In this document: one piece after another, positions 1 through 8,928 of the stretch
Numbering within the stretch: position 1 is the stretch's first letter
Layout of the letters: each line of letters starts with the position of its first letter
Assembly (NCBI GenBank): GCA_002695185.1
Contig: NZOF01000195.1
Location: 1 to 49,975, forward strand
DNA: 49,975 nucleotides
Direction of reading: 5' to 3'
Source: Erythrobacter sp.
GTDB taxonomy: Bacteria; Pseudomonadota; Alphaproteobacteria; Sphingomonadales; Sphingomonadaceae
Translations under genes and position numbers: made by a program
Notes under the pieces: model-generated
What the model was told of the DNA's origin: nothing
The model's input: the letters and a program-made list of their open reading frames with translations, nothing else
Database searches by the model: none

Positions 1-1688
1 GGACCGATCATCGACAGCAGGCTCATCACCAGTTCTTCGCGGATCGGATCGATCGGCGGGTTGGTGAACTGCGCGAAGTTCTGCTTGAAATAATCGTAGA
101 GCAGGCGGCTCTTTTCGGAGAGCACCGCAATCGGCGTATCGGTACCCATCGAACCGATCGGATCCTCGCCATTAGCGGCCATCGGTTCGAGGAAGCGACT
201 GATGTCTTCCTGCGTATAGCCGAAGGCCTGCTGGCGGTTGAGCAGCGGGATGGTGCTCTCGGCGATTTCCGACAGATCGGGTTCGATATGGTCGAGATCG
301 GCGAGCTTGTACTGCGCCTTTTCCAGCCATGCCTCATAAGGCTCGGCGGCGGCGAGGTCGGTCTTCAGCTCCTCGTCGGTGACGATGCGGCCTTCCTCCA
401 GATCGATCAGCAGCATCTTGCCCGGTTGCAGGCGCCATTTGCGGGTGATGTCTTCCTCGGCAAACGGCAGCACGCCGCTTTCCGAGGCGAGCACCACCAG
501 ATCGTCCTTCGTGGTGCACCAGCGTGCCGGGCGCAGGCCGTTGCGATCAAGACAGGCGCCTATCTGCTTGCCGTCGGTAAAGCACACGGCGGCTGGGCCG
601 TCCCACGGCTCCATCAACGCGGCGTGATATTCGTAGAAGGCGCGGCGCGCGGGGGTCATCTGCTCGTTCTTGGCCCAGGCTTCGGGCATGAGCATCATCA
701 TGGCATGCGCCAGGCTGTATCCACCCGTCAGCAGCAGCTCGAGCGCATTGTCGAGGCACGCGGTATCGGATTGGCCATGCGGGATCAGCGGCCACATCTT
801 GTCGAGATCGGCGCCCAGCAGTTCGCTTTCCATCGTGCGACGGCGCGCTTCCATCCAGTTCACATTGCCGCGAACCGTGTTGATTTCGCCATTATGCGCC
901 ATGAAGCGATAGGGATGGGCGAGGCGCCAGCTCGGGAAAGTGTTCGTGCTGAAACGCTGGTGGACGAGGCCCAGTGCGCTGACGCAATCGGGATCGCGCA
1001 GATCGTCGTAGAAACTGCCGACCTGATTGGCGAGCAGCAGGCCCTTGTAGACGACGGTGCGGCTGTTGAAGCTGGGGATGTAGGCCTGGCTGAGGCCGGG
1101 AATGTCATGCTTGGCTTCCAGCGCGGCGAGCGGGTTCAGCGTCTGCTTGCGGATGACCACCAGCTTGCGCTCGAAAGCCTCGCGGCTGGCGCAATTCGTG
1201 CCGCGTGCGATTACGCACTGGCGAATGACCGGCATGGAGGCGATGACTGCATCGCCCAGACCATCGAGCGTGGTGGGCACATCGCGCCATCCAACGACGC
1301 GCTGGCCTTCCTTTTCGGCGAAGCGTTCGAGCTGGCTTTCGACGAACTGCCGCGCCTCTTTTTCCTGCGGCAGGAAGCACATGGCGATGGCGTAATCGCC
1401 TTCGTGCGGCAGATCGAAGTCATGCGCCTCCGCCCATTTCCGGATTAGCGGATCCGGCGTCTGGATGAGGATACCGGCGCCATCGCCCAGCAGCGGGTCC
1501 GCGCCCACGGCTCCGCGATGGTCGAGATTGGCGAGGATCGTCAGCGCCTGCTCGATAATCGCGTGGCTCTTCTCGCCCTTGATATGCGCGACCATGCCGA
1601 CGCCGCAGGCATCATGTTCATTGCGCGGATCGTAAAGGCCCTGCGTATTTGGGCCATTACCGGGTGTATGATGAGCCGGAACCTGCAT
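1..1688 (-). CDS. gltB: Glutamate synthase (NADPH) large subunit, N-terminal part, runs off the window
   Basis: Large subunit of glutamate synthase, which makes two glutamates from glutamine and 2-oxoglutarate. The minus-strand frame is open from an ATG at 1688 to the window edge (562 full codons). The N-terminus carries NEHDACGVG, so Cys28 should be the class II amidotransferase nucleophile exposed after removal of a short propeptide. Further conserved stretches follow: HRGAVGADP, HQRFSTNTFPSW, AHNGEINT, and the start of the central domain. A GGAGGA ribosome site lies about 11 bases before the chosen ATG. The FMN, Fe-S and C-terminal domains lie outside the window. Identity is firm from these family motifs. 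Confidence 0.95.
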   Translation of the reverse strand, partial: MQVPAHHTPGNGPNTQGLYDPRNEHDACGVGMVAHIKGEKSHAIIEQALTILANLDHRGAVGADPLLGDGAGILIQTPDPLIRKWAEAHDFDLPHEGDYAIAMCFLPQEKEARQFVESQLERFAEKEGQRVVGWRDVPTTLDGLGDAVIASMPVIRQCVIARGTNCASREAFERKLVVIRKQTLNPLAALEAKHDIPGLSQAYIPSFNSRTVVYKGLLLANQVGSFYDDLRDPDCVSALGLVHQRFSTNTFPSWRLAHPYRFMAHNGEINTVRGNVNWMEARRRTMESELLGADLDKMWPLIPHGQSDTACLDNALELLLTGGYSLAHAMMMLMPEAWAKNEQMTPARRAFYEYHAALMEPWDGPAAVCFTDGKQIGACLDRNGLRPARWCTTKDDLVVLASESGVLPFAEEDITRKWRLQPGKMLLIDLEEGRIVTDEELKTDLAAAEPYEAWLEKAQYKLADLDHIEPDLSEIAESTIPLLNRQQAFGYTQEDISRFLEPMAANGEDPIGSMGTDTPIAVLSEKSRLLYDYFKQNFAQFTNPPIDPIREELVMSLLSMIG

Positions 1689-1920
1689 TCGCCGAAGCGT
1701 CCTCCTCCAAGCCCGCCTCCGGCAGGGCCTCGACACCGAGACAGCGGAAACGGATTTTGTGCAGCGCCGCATGCGCGGCCGCAAAATGTCGCGAATTGGC
1801 TTTTTGGAGGTAATTAATCAGTTTTGCAATGGCACCCGCGCGAAGCAAAATTTCGCGCTGGCCAAGATTTCCCGATTTATACCGCGTTGCAGCGGGGCGA
1901 ATTCGTATCCGTGAATGACC

Positions 1921-3018
1921 TCAGTCGTGGCGGACGGGCTGGCCCATGCGGTCGAGTACGCTGCGGACAGTTGCGTGGACTGCGCTCGCTTCGTTGGGTT
2001 CAGACTGCTTTTCAGGCGGCTCCCCATCGCCCTCGGCCGGATCAGGCTGCGAAATCCTGCGTTCGGCCTCGCGTTTGAGGAAGGCGACCACGGGGTCGTC
2101 TTCGCTGGCGTCCTCAGCATTCGACTTTATGCGAGCGATGGCTTCGTCTTCGATAGGAGCGCTAGTGAGAGGCTCAGGTTGCAGCGCGGGCTGACGAGCT
2201 GCGTGTTCGCTCTTTTCTACAAGACGGCGCTGCGTATCGAGCGCGCCCTCTAGACGGCCAAGCAAGGCGTCGAGACTTAAATCGCCTAGCGCCTCGTCAT
2301 TGTCCGCTTCTTCAATTTCCCCATGCTCATAATGATCGAAATCTACAGGATGGTTGCCGGAATCATCGAAAGCAGCCGGCAGTTCCTCGTCTTCCCGGCC
2401 GATCTCTACCATGAATTCGGCATTATCGAGCGGATCCTGCGGATCGGCCTGCACGGGTATTTCAAATGCAGGCGCTTCGTCCGGCTCGACCTCGGCGTCG
2501 ACGGTCTCAAAATCTTTTTCGGAAAGGCCGGTCATCGCAAGATCGAAAGCGCCTTCGCTTTCTTCGACGGCATCTCCCGACGGAGCAATGCCTTCTTCGT
2601 CGATATCCTCTTTTGCCAGCAAGACGCGGCGACGACGCGGTTCTTCGAAAGCTTCCTCCTCGGCAACGTGGATGGAACTTTCATCAATGGCTTCCGCTTC
2701 GTAGCCCAGGACTCGCTGGCCGGTCGGCCGGCCGAGCCGGGCGGCAATCACCCAGCCCAGCATGGCGCCGATCAGGGCAAAGGCGGCACACAGGATCGCC
2801 GCACCCGCGGCCCCGATCGGCAGAGCAAATGTTGGAAGCGTCCGGTCAAGTCCGAGCGTGGATGCAATCGAATCGTGGATTCGCGGCGGCATGAGCCCCA
2901 GCCCACCGCCAAGCAGCAGGGCAAACCAGGCGGCAACCGCCGGTTTGAACCACGCCTTGTCGGTAATGCTGGTATCGTCGAAACTGTCGCCCATTCGGTT
3001 CCTGTCCGCCTCGTGCAT
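1921..3018 (-). CDS. Hypothetical acidic membrane protein
   Basis: A 365-residue protein that I do not recognise as a named family. Two hydrophobic segments near the N-terminus (about residues 25-45 and 66-97) suggest a two-pass inner-membrane anchor. The remaining 260 residues are very rich in Asp and Glu, with short basic patches (RRRRVLL near 127), and look largely disordered and cytoplasmic. The segment around LSLDALLGRLEGALDTQRR may form a helix, and the tail resembles a helical binding motif. It lies upstream of gltB on the same strand, but 232 bases separate them, so they are probably separate units. An alternative start is the ATG at 2994. Coding character is good; the function is unknown. 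Confidence 0.75.
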   Translation of the reverse strand: MHEADRNRMGDSFDDTSITDKAWFKPAVAAWFALLLGGGLGLMPPRIHDSIASTLGLDRTLPTFALPIGAAGAAILCAAFALIGAMLGWVIAARLGRPTGQRVLGYEAEAIDESSIHVAEEEAFEEPRRRRVLLAKEDIDEEGIAPSGDAVEESEGAFDLAMTGLSEKDFETVDAEVEPDEAPAFEIPVQADPQDPLDNAEFMVEIGREDEELPAAFDDSGNHPVDFDHYEHGEIEEADNDEALGDLSLDALLGRLEGALDTQRRLVEKSEHAARQPALQPEPLTSAPIEDEAIARIKSNAEDASEDDPVVAFLKREAERRISQPDPAEGDGEPPEKQSEPNEASAVHATVRSVLDRMGQPVRHD

Positions 3019-3231
3019 CCGAGAGATTGTCTCGTCAGCTAGGGCTGCTTGGTTAATTTACGGATAATGATGCCCTTTCCCCGCAGCTTGTGCAATTGCC
3101 GAAACGGTTTGTCCCGCGATGCCGTAACGGCAGATTTCGGGCGGTTGCGCGCCCCCTTTCCATAGGCCATGTGTTTGCGCGCAAGCGCGAAGAGTCGCGC
3201 AGATTTGACGTATATTCGAGGAGAGCGAAAT

Positions 3232-3681
3232 ATGAGCCCCCAAGACATAGCAGCCAAGGTCGGCGAACAGGTCGGGACGAGCGAATGGGTCGAGATGAGC
3301 CAGGAGCGCATCAACCAGTTCGCCGAAGCCACCGGTGACCACCAGTTCATCCATGTGAATGAAGAAGCCGCCAAGATGACCCCGTTCGGCGGCACCATCG
3401 CGCATGGCTTCCTGACCCTGTCGATGATCCCCTATCTTACCGCGAACAGCGACGTTCCGCGGGTCGAGGGCATCAAGATGGCCGTCAATTACGGTGGCAA
3501 CAAGACCCGGTTCATCAACCCCGTGAAATCGGGCAAGCGCATTCGTGGTCACTGGAAAATGCTCGAGATGACGGAAAAGCGCCCCGGCCAGTGGCAGCAG
3601 ACCATGGAGATCACCATCGAGATCGAGGGCGAGGACAAGCCCGCGCTGATCTGCGAATGGATGACCATGTATTTCGTCTGA
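3232..3681 (+). CDS. MaoC-like dehydratase (hot-dog fold enoyl-CoA hydratase family)
   Basis: A 149-residue hot-dog fold hydratase of the MaoC family, expected to hydrate enoyl-CoA or a related acyl thioester. The hydratase motif is present: ATGDHQFIH supplies the Asp36-x4-His41 catalytic pair, followed by PFGGTIAHGFLTLS. Length matches the single-domain, (R)-specific hydratase-like subgroup. The ATG at 3232 is chosen over an upstream in-frame start because GAGGAGAG sits just before it and the protein then begins at the family's usual place. A thiolase gene follows 55 bases later with its own ribosome site, which suggests a joint role in acyl-CoA metabolism. Confidence 0.88.
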   Translation: MSPQDIAAKVGEQVGTSEWVEMSQERINQFAEATGDHQFIHVNEEAAKMTPFGGTIAHGFLTLSMIPYLTANSDVPRVEGIKMAVNYGGNKTRFINPVKSGKRIRGHWKMLEMTEKRPGQWQQTMEITIEIEGEDKPALICEWMTMYFV

Positions 3682-3736
3682 GTTTCCCCTCCTCCCCGGA
3701 AGAAACCAGACACATTATTGATTCGAGGAATTACCC

Positions 3737-4915
3737 ATGCGTGACGCAGTCATTGTTTCCACCGCCCGCACCGCTATCGGTCGCGCCTACAAGGGCGGCT
3801 TCAACGACACCAAGGGCCCGACGCTCGGTGCCTATTCTCTGAAACCCGCGATGGAGCGCGCCGGGATCGAACCCGGCGAGGTCGACGACGTGCTGTGGGG
3901 CGCTGCTCTGCAGCAGGGTACACAGGCCGGCAATCTGGGTCGCCAGGTTGCATTGCGCGCCGGTTGCCCCATCGGCACCAGCGGCATGACCATCGACCGC
4001 CAGTGCTCCTCCGGCCTGATGAGCATTGCCACCGCCGCCAAGCAGATCATTACCGATCGCATGGATGTGGTTGCCGCAGGCGGTCAGGAAAGCATCTCGC
4101 TCGTCCAGACCAAGGAAATGCGCGTGATGCCCGATCCCGAGCTCATGGCGATGCACGGCGCGATCTACATGCCCATGCTCCAGACGGCGGAAACGGTTGC
4201 CCAGCGTTACGGCATCAGCCGCGAAGCGCAGGACGAATATGCCCTCCAGAGCCAGCAGCGCACTGCCAAGGCTCAGGAAGACGGCCGCTTCGACGACGAG
4301 ATCGTTTCCGTTTCTACTACGCACAAGGTCCAGGACAAGGAAACCGGCGAGATTTCCGATGTCGAGATCACGATCGACAAGGACGAGGGCAATCGCCCCC
4401 AGACCACGCTGGAAGGCCTGAACGGGCTCAAGCCCGTGATGGGCGAAGGCACCACGATCACGGCCGGCAACGCCTCGCAGTTGTCCGACGGATCCTCGGC
4501 CAGCGTCTTGATGGAAGCCAAGGTCGCCGAACAGCGCGGACTTCAGCCGCTCGGCCGTTACGTCGGCATGGCTGTCGCGGGCACCGAGCCTGACGAAATG
4601 GGCATCGGTCCGATCTTCGCCATTCCCAAGCTGCTCAAGCGCTTCGATCTCAATGTCGACGACATCGGCATCTGGGAACTGAACGAAGCCTTCGCGGTGC
4701 AGGTCCTCTATTGCCGCGACAAGCTCGGCATCGATAACGACAAGCTTAACGTGTCGGGCGGCTCGATCTCGATCGGTCACCCCTATGGCATGACGGGTGC
4801 ACGTTGCACCGGCCACGTTCTGCTCGAAGGCAAGCGCCGCGGCGCAAAATACGGTGTCGTCACCATGTGCGTCGGCGGCGGCATGGGCGCAGCCGGTCTG
4901 TTTGAGATCTTCTGA
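3737..4915 (+). CDS. Acetyl-CoA C-acyltransferase (thiolase)
   Basis: A 392-residue thiolase, which cleaves 3-ketoacyl-CoA with CoA or condenses two acyl-CoAs. The family residues are visible: nucleophile Cys90 in RQCSSG, His348 in [11 protein letters not shown], and Cys378 in [11 protein letters not shown]. Length is typical. The start is set by GAGGAA a few bases before the ATG. It follows a MaoC hydratase and is closed by an intrinsic terminator 27 bases after the stop. Whether it is degradative (FadA/PaaJ type) or biosynthetic (PhaA type) cannot be told from sequence reading alone, because no acyl-CoA dehydrogenase or reductase sits beside it. Confidence 0.93.
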   Translation: MRDAVIVSTARTAIGRAYKGGFNDTKGPTLGAYSLKPAMERAGIEPGEVDDVLWGAALQQGTQAGNLGRQVALRAGCPIGTSGMTIDRQCSSGLMSIATAAKQIITDRMDVVAAGGQESISLVQTKEMRVMPDPELMAMHGAIYMPMLQTAETVAQRYGISREAQDEYALQSQQRTAKAQEDGRFDDEIVSVSTTHKVQDKETGEISDVEITIDKDEGNRPQTTLEGLNGLKPVMGEGTTITAGNASQLSDGSSASVLMEAKVAEQRGLQPLGRYVGMAVAGTEPDEMGIGPIFAIPKLLKRFDLNVDDIGIWELNEAFAVQVLYCRDKLGIDNDKLNVSGGSISIGHPYGMTGARCTGHVLLEGKRRGAKYGVVTMCVGGGMGAAGLFEIF

Positions 4916-4942
4916 TCAGATCTGACAGATAAACGAAGAATG

Positions 4943-4974
4943 GGGCGGTACCGGTGATGGGCCGCCCTTTTTCT
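4943..4974 (+). terminator. Rho-independent terminator of the MaoC-thiolase unit
   Basis: GGGCGG at 4943-4948 pairs with CCGCCC at 4962-4967, followed at once by TTTTTCTT. It lies just after the thiolase stop codon. Confidence 0.75.
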
Positions 4975-4996
4975 TGCCTCACCTCCGCCTGCGGGC

Positions 4997-5023
4997 GGAA
5001 CCCTGAGCTGAGGTGGACGATTT
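4997..5023 (+). promoter_or_regulatory. Candidate EcfG-type (general stress sigma) promoter before the catalase-like gene
   Basis: GGAAC at 4997-5001 is followed after 16 bases by CGATT. The alphaproteobacterial EcfG consensus is GGAAC, 16-17 bases, CGTT, so the -10 half is one base off. It overlaps a small hairpin (TCCGCC / GGCGGA, 4984-4999). It sits about 35-55 bases before a catalase-family gene, a plausible stress-regulon member. The match is weak and this is an inference. Confidence 0.3.
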
Positions 5024-5055
5024 AAGCCGCAACCGCTTGCAGCTTCGAGGTTATC

Positions 5056-6135
5056 ATGACGTATTCCGACCCCCTCCCATTTTCCGCCGATCTGGAGAAT
5101 ATCGAGCCGGAAAAAGAAGCCGAGACCATTCTCGATCTCGACGACAAGTTCGATGAAATCCTCGAGACGACTTACGAAAATTCCTGCCATGCGATCCGCA
5201 GCGTCCACGCCAAGTCGCACGGCATCGCGAAAGGCAGTCTTACGATCGAAGAAGGCCTTAAACCCGAACTCGCCCAAGGCGTTTTTGCGCAATCGGGTCG
5301 CCACGATGCCTATATCCGCATGTCCACCAATGCGGGCGACATCCTGCATGACAATATCCACCTGCCGCGCGGTTTCGCCTTGAAGATATGCGATTTGAAG
5401 GGCGAACGATTACCGGATGCCGATGGCAACACGCAGGATTTCATCTTTCTCAATGCCCCGGCCTTTCCGGCGCCAGATGCTCAGACTTTCGCCAAGAATC
5501 TGGGGCTCCTTGCGAAGACTACGGACAAGGTCGAATGGCTCAAGAAGATCGCCGCCGACACGTTCAAGCTGGGCAACGATGCGCGCCAGAAAGCCGGTCT
5601 CGATCCCTCACCCGCATTGGCGTCGATGGGAGGCGTTCCGCATAGCGAGCCTCTGGCACTGGACTATTTCTCGGCCACCCCGTTCCGCTATGGCCAGTAC
5701 GTCGCAAAATTCATGCTGCGCCCGGCAGCAGAGTGGATGAAGGAACTGGCCGGCAAAACGGTTGAAATAGGCGATGACAGGGACGGTCTGCGCCACCACG
5801 TGCGCGAACAGTTCATGCGGAACGATGCCGAATGGGATTTCTGTGTCCAGCTGCTGCGCGATATCGACAAACAGCCGGTGGAAGATTCGTCCGTCATCTG
5901 GCCGGAGGACGTTTCACCCTTTGAAAAGGTCGCGACGCTGGCAATTCCCCGGCAGGATAGCTGGGACGAACAATTGGTTCGCAAGGTCAACGAAACCCTC
6001 CATTTCAGCCCGTGGACGGGGATCATGGATCATTTGCCCATGGGCAATATCAATCGAGCCCGACAGGACACCTATCGCCATTCAGTACGGTTTCGCGCAG
6101 AAAAGAACGGGTGCCCGATCCACGAGCCGAGCTGA
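5056..6135 (+). CDS. Catalase-family haem protein
   Basis: A 359-residue protein of the small catalase-related family, shorter than true monofunctional catalases (about 480 or more). The distal side is recognisable: SVHAKSHGIAKGSL gives His51, matching the catalase VHAKG motif. The proximal haem-ligand region fits RQDTYRHSVRF near the C-terminus, where Arg-x3-Tyr matches the catalase tyrosinate ligand pattern. Such proteins can act as catalase, peroxidase or fatty-acid hydroperoxide enzymes; activity is not known here. No signal peptide is seen, so it is probably cytoplasmic. A DUF4126 membrane protein follows 35 bases later and may be co-transcribed. A weak EcfG-like promoter lies upstream. 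Confidence 0.85.
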   Translation: MTYSDPLPFSADLENIEPEKEAETILDLDDKFDEILETTYENSCHAIRSVHAKSHGIAKGSLTIEEGLKPELAQGVFAQSGRHDAYIRMSTNAGDILHDNIHLPRGFALKICDLKGERLPDADGNTQDFIFLNAPAFPAPDAQTFAKNLGLLAKTTDKVEWLKKIAADTFKLGNDARQKAGLDPSPALASMGGVPHSEPLALDYFSATPFRYGQYVAKFMLRPAAEWMKELAGKTVEIGDDRDGLRHHVREQFMRNDAEWDFCVQLLRDIDKQPVEDSSVIWPEDVSPFEKVATLAIPRQDSWDEQLVRKVNETLHFSPWTGIMDHLPMGNINRARQDTYRHSVRFRAEKNGCPIHEPS

Positions 6136-6170
6136 GGCCCGTTTTCGCGCACCGATAGGAGGGACCGAAC

Positions 6171-6779
6171 ATGGGTGCGATGGAAATCATCGGGATTGCG
6201 GGAAGTGTCAGTTTGCTTGCAGGCTGGCGGCTCTATCTCAGCATCTTTGCCACCGGGCTCGCCATGCGGTTGGGGGCCCTACCGTTGCCCGAACATTTGC
6301 AGAGCCTCGATGCGTTGGCCAACCCGTGGGTCATGGGGGCAGCCGCAATTGCCGCGCTGGCAGAATTCTTTGCCGATAAGGTGATGTGGCTCGATAGCGC
6401 CTGGGATGCAGTTCACACCTTTGTGCGCCCAGTGGGTGGTGCTTTGCTGGCCCTCGCCATCGTCGATCCGTCCGACCCGGCAACGCAGGTCGTGGCCTTT
6501 CTCCTCGGTGGCGGCGCTGCTTTTACAGCGCATGCGGGCAAGGCGGGTGCGCGCGGCGTGGTCAACACCAGTCCCGAACCGGTGAGCAACGTCGCAGTAT
6601 CGACCGTGGAGGATGTGGCGACCGCAGGCCTGCTCTATGCCGCTTACGAATATCCCTATGTCGCTGGCGGCATCGCTCTCGTGCTCTTGGCGATAGTGGT
6701 CTGGCTGATCTGGATGGCTCGCAAGATCGTGCGCAGCCTGTTTCGGAGAAAGCCTGTCGACACGCCGCCTACCGGCTGA
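6171..6779 (+). CDS. DUF4126 family membrane protein
   Basis: A 202-residue integral membrane protein with about five hydrophobic segments. The pattern LLAGWRLYLS, then LANPWVMG, EFFADKVMWLDSAWD, HTFVRPVGGALLA matches the DUF4126 family, whose function is unknown. The tail after residue 185 is basic (KIVRSLFRRK), fitting a cytoplasmic C-terminus. GGAGGG lies just before the ATG. Its 3' end overlaps the convergent metW gene by 11 bases. It follows the catalase-like gene on the same strand, so a shared stress-related role is possible but not shown. Confidence 0.85.
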   Translation: MGAMEIIGIAGSVSLLAGWRLYLSIFATGLAMRLGALPLPEHLQSLDALANPWVMGAAAIAALAEFFADKVMWLDSAWDAVHTFVRPVGGALLALAIVDPSDPATQVVAFLLGGGAAFTAHAGKAGARGVVNTSPEPVSNVAVSTVEDVATAGLLYAAYEYPYVAGGIALVLLAIVVWLIWMARKIVRSLFRRKPVDTPPTG

Positions 6780-7353
6780 GCTGGAAGACCGCGAATTCGG
6801 CCCGTAAATTGGCGCTGCCGCGCACGTGAGAGCCGTTGGAATAGAACCACTCACGCTCGATATGCGCGCCTTTCTGACGAGCCAGCTCGCGAAAATCACT
6901 CACCGTCACGTGGTGGATATTGGGTGTTTCGTACCAGCTGACAGGGATTGCGCGGGTAACCGGCATACGCCCCCTGAGCATCAACGCAGATCGAGTGCGC
7001 CAATGCGCGAAATTTGGAAAGCTGACGAAGGCCTGGCGGCCGACCCGCAGCAGCTGGTCGAGCATCAGATCCGGTCGCAAGGCGGTCTGCAGCGTCTGGC
7101 TCAACACGGTGTAATCGAAGCCCTTGTCCGGATAATCGGCAAGATCGCGATTGGCGTCTCCCTGTACCACTGACAGCCCCTGCGCCACGCAGCGCTCCAC
7201 ACAGGCCCCGTCGATCTCCATCCCGCGCGCATCCACATGCTTGGTATCGCGCAGGTTCGCGAGGAGGGCTCCGTCGCCGCAGCCGATGTCGAGCACGCGC
7301 GTCCCCGGGGTAATCGCCCCGGCGATGGCTTCGAGGTCCGGCCGCAGGCTCAT
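6769..7353 (-). CDS. metW: MetW, methyltransferase-fold partner of MetX in methionine synthesis
   Basis: A 194-residue SAM-methyltransferase-fold protein of the MetW family. Motif I is VLDIGCGDGALL, and the family stretches FDYTVLSQTLQ, FPNFAHWRTR and SWYETPNIHHVT are present. In proteobacteria MetW works with MetX in homoserine O-acylation. I chose the ATG at 7353 because it overlaps the stop of the upstream GNAT gene by four bases (ATGA) and gives the family's usual N-terminus. The order metX, GNAT, metW with coupled starts points to one operon. The 3' end overlaps a convergent DUF4126 gene by 11 bases. Confidence 0.93.
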   Translation of the reverse strand: MSLRPDLEAIAGAITPGTRVLDIGCGDGALLANLRDTKHVDARGMEIDGACVERCVAQGLSVVQGDANRDLADYPDKGFDYTVLSQTLQTALRPDLMLDQLLRVGRQAFVSFPNFAHWRTRSALMLRGRMPVTRAIPVSWYETPNIHHVTVSDFRELARQKGAHIEREWFYSNGSHVRGSANLRAEFAVFQLSR

Positions 7354-7775
7354 TGGTACACATCCGGAAAATGCCGCTGCATCATGATTGACGGATCGGG
7401 CAAGTCGGACCAGCCCATTCCGCGATAGAGACTGTGCGCATCCTTCGTGGCGAGCAGCCATCGCCGCAGCCCCTGAAGATCGGGATGATCTTGCAGGCCG
7501 GTGACCATGGCCGGGGCCAATCCCCTCCCGCGATGTTCATCAAGCACGTAGACATCGGCCAGATAGGCAAATGTCGCCCGGTCGGTCACGACCCGGGCAA
7601 AGCCGACCTGCATGTCATCATGCCAGGCCGCCACGCACAGGCTGTTGTCCAGCGCGCGGCGCACCGTCTCAAGCGCTATCCCGCCCGACCAATAGCTCTG
7701 CGAAAGGAATGCGTGCGCTGCAACGGCATCGATACGGTCGAAGCTGATGTCGTATTGGGCCATGCTCTCGCTCAT
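7350..7775 (-). CDS. GNAT family N-acetyltransferase placed between metX and metW
   Basis: A 141-residue single-domain GNAT protein. The acetyl-CoA loop is [16 protein letters not shown], a good match to the R/Q-x-x-G-x-A motif A, and SLYRGMGWS is the usual C-terminal motif B segment. The substrate is unknown. Its start overlaps the metX stop (ATGA) and its stop overlaps the metW start (ATGA), so all three are likely translationally coupled. The position suggests a link to methionine or homoserine metabolism, or simple carriage. A second in-frame ATG lies four codons downstream (7763). Confidence 0.87.
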   Translation of the reverse strand: MSESMAQYDISFDRIDAVAAHAFLSQSYWSGGIALETVRRALDNSLCVAAWHDDMQVGFARVVTDRATFAYLADVYVLDEHRGRGLAPAMVTGLQDHPDLQGLRRWLLATKDAHSLYRGMGWSDLPDPSIMMQRHFPDVYQ

Positions 7776-8860
7776 TCGATGAAGCCCTTGACCACGCGGT
7801 CGAGCGCCGGAACGTCGAGCAGGAAACTGTCGTGTCCGTGCGGCGCGGACAGTTCCACGAAGCTCACCGCTGCCCCGGCGGCGTTGAGCGCGCGCACGAC
7901 ATGGCGGCTTTCCGAGGTGGGATAAAGCCAGTCGCTGTCGAAACTTACGAGGCAGAAACGGGCGCGCGCCCCCGTGAACGCATTGGCGAGCTTGCCGCCA
8001 TGTTCTTCTGCGAGGTCGAAATAATCCATCGCGCGGGTGATGTAGAGGTAGCTGTTGGCATCGAACCGCTGGGTGAAGCCATTACCCTGATACCGCAGAT
8101 AGCTTTCGACCTGGAAATCGGCATCGAAGCCGAAGCTCTTGGCTTGCCTGTCCTGCAGGTTACGGCCGAATTTAGCGGTCAGCGCTTCTTCGGAAAGGTA
8201 GGTAATGTGCGCCGCCATGCGCGCCACTGCAAGCCCGCTATCCGGTGCTTCGACGTCGTAATAGTCGCCATTGTTCCAGCGCGGATCGGCCATGATCGCT
8301 TGGCGACCAAGCTCGTGGAAGGCGATGTTCTGGGCCGAATGGCGGCTGGTCGATGCCACGACCAGCACTCTCGCCGCGCGCTCGGGCCAGTTTGCCGCAA
8401 GGCTGAGCGCCTGCATTCCGCCCATAGATCCGCCTACGACCGCATGGAGTTGTTCGATTCCAAGTTCGTCCAGCAGGCCAACAAGAGCGCGCACCATGTC
8501 GCGGATGGTGATCACCGGAAAGCGCATGCCATAGGGCTTGCCGTCAGAGGCATCGCTCGCCGGGCCGCTCGATCCCATGCAACTGCCGATCACATTGGCG
8601 CAGATGACATGATAGCGGTCGGTATCGATCGGCTTGCCGGGGCCAACCATGCGTTCCCACCAGCCCGGTTTGCCGGTGACGGGATGTTGCGAGGCGACGT
8701 ACTGGTCGCCGGTCAGCGCGTGGCACAGAAGGATGGCATTGGACTTGTCGGCGTTGAGCTCACCATAGGTTTCGAAAGCCAGTGTCGGACGCGCAAGTTC
8801 GCCACCACCATCGAGGGGTAGCGGTTGCGGCAGTTCGAGGCTTTGCGGGGTCGCGGCCAT
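7772..8860 (-). CDS. metX: Homoserine O-acyltransferase (MetX)
   Basis: An alpha/beta hydrolase-fold acyltransferase that activates homoserine (acetyl or succinyl donor) in methionine synthesis. The motif [10 protein letters not shown] carries the nucleophile Ser; the catalytic Asp lies in [11 protein letters not shown] and the His in [17 protein letters not shown] and [12 protein letters not shown] are family signatures. I prefer the ATG at 8860 (362 residues), which has AGG at a reasonable spacing and aligns with the usual short leader before LPLDGG. An ATG at 8914 and a TTG at 8929 are further upstream but lack ribosome sites. It is first in a coupled metX-GNAT-metW unit and divergent from hisC. 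Acetyl versus succinyl specificity cannot be read here. Confidence 0.93.
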   Translation of the reverse strand: MAATPQSLELPQPLPLDGGGELARPTLAFETYGELNADKSNAILLCHALTGDQYVASQHPVTGKPGWWERMVGPGKPIDTDRYHVICANVIGSCMGSSGPASDASDGKPYGMRFPVITIRDMVRALVGLLDELGIEQLHAVVGGSMGGMQALSLAANWPERAARVLVVASTSRHSAQNIAFHELGRQAIMADPRWNNGDYYDVEAPDSGLAVARMAAHITYLSEEALTAKFGRNLQDRQAKSFGFDADFQVESYLRYQGNGFTQRFDANSYLYITRAMDYFDLAEEHGGKLANAFTGARARFCLVSFDSDWLYPTSESRHVVRALNAAGAAVSFVELSAPHGHDSFLLDVPALDRVVKGFIE

Positions 8861-8928
8861 AAAGCGCCTGTAACGGCGCAACGCATGCTTGTCGAAGGGC
8901 GCTTTTTCTTTCATGCGCCGAAGCCGCA

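Noticed and set aside
288..1448. Long plus-strand open frame opposite gltB
   Set aside because: The minus strand encodes a clear GltB with conserved motifs throughout; the plus frame is a high-GC antisense shadow.
1838..1858. Perfect 7-bp hairpin between gltB and the acidic membrane protein
   Set aside because: No T-run on either strand, so not called as a terminator.
3731..4816. Long minus-strand open frame opposite the thiolase
   Set aside because: Thiolase motifs and a ribosome site support the plus strand; the antisense product matches nothing.
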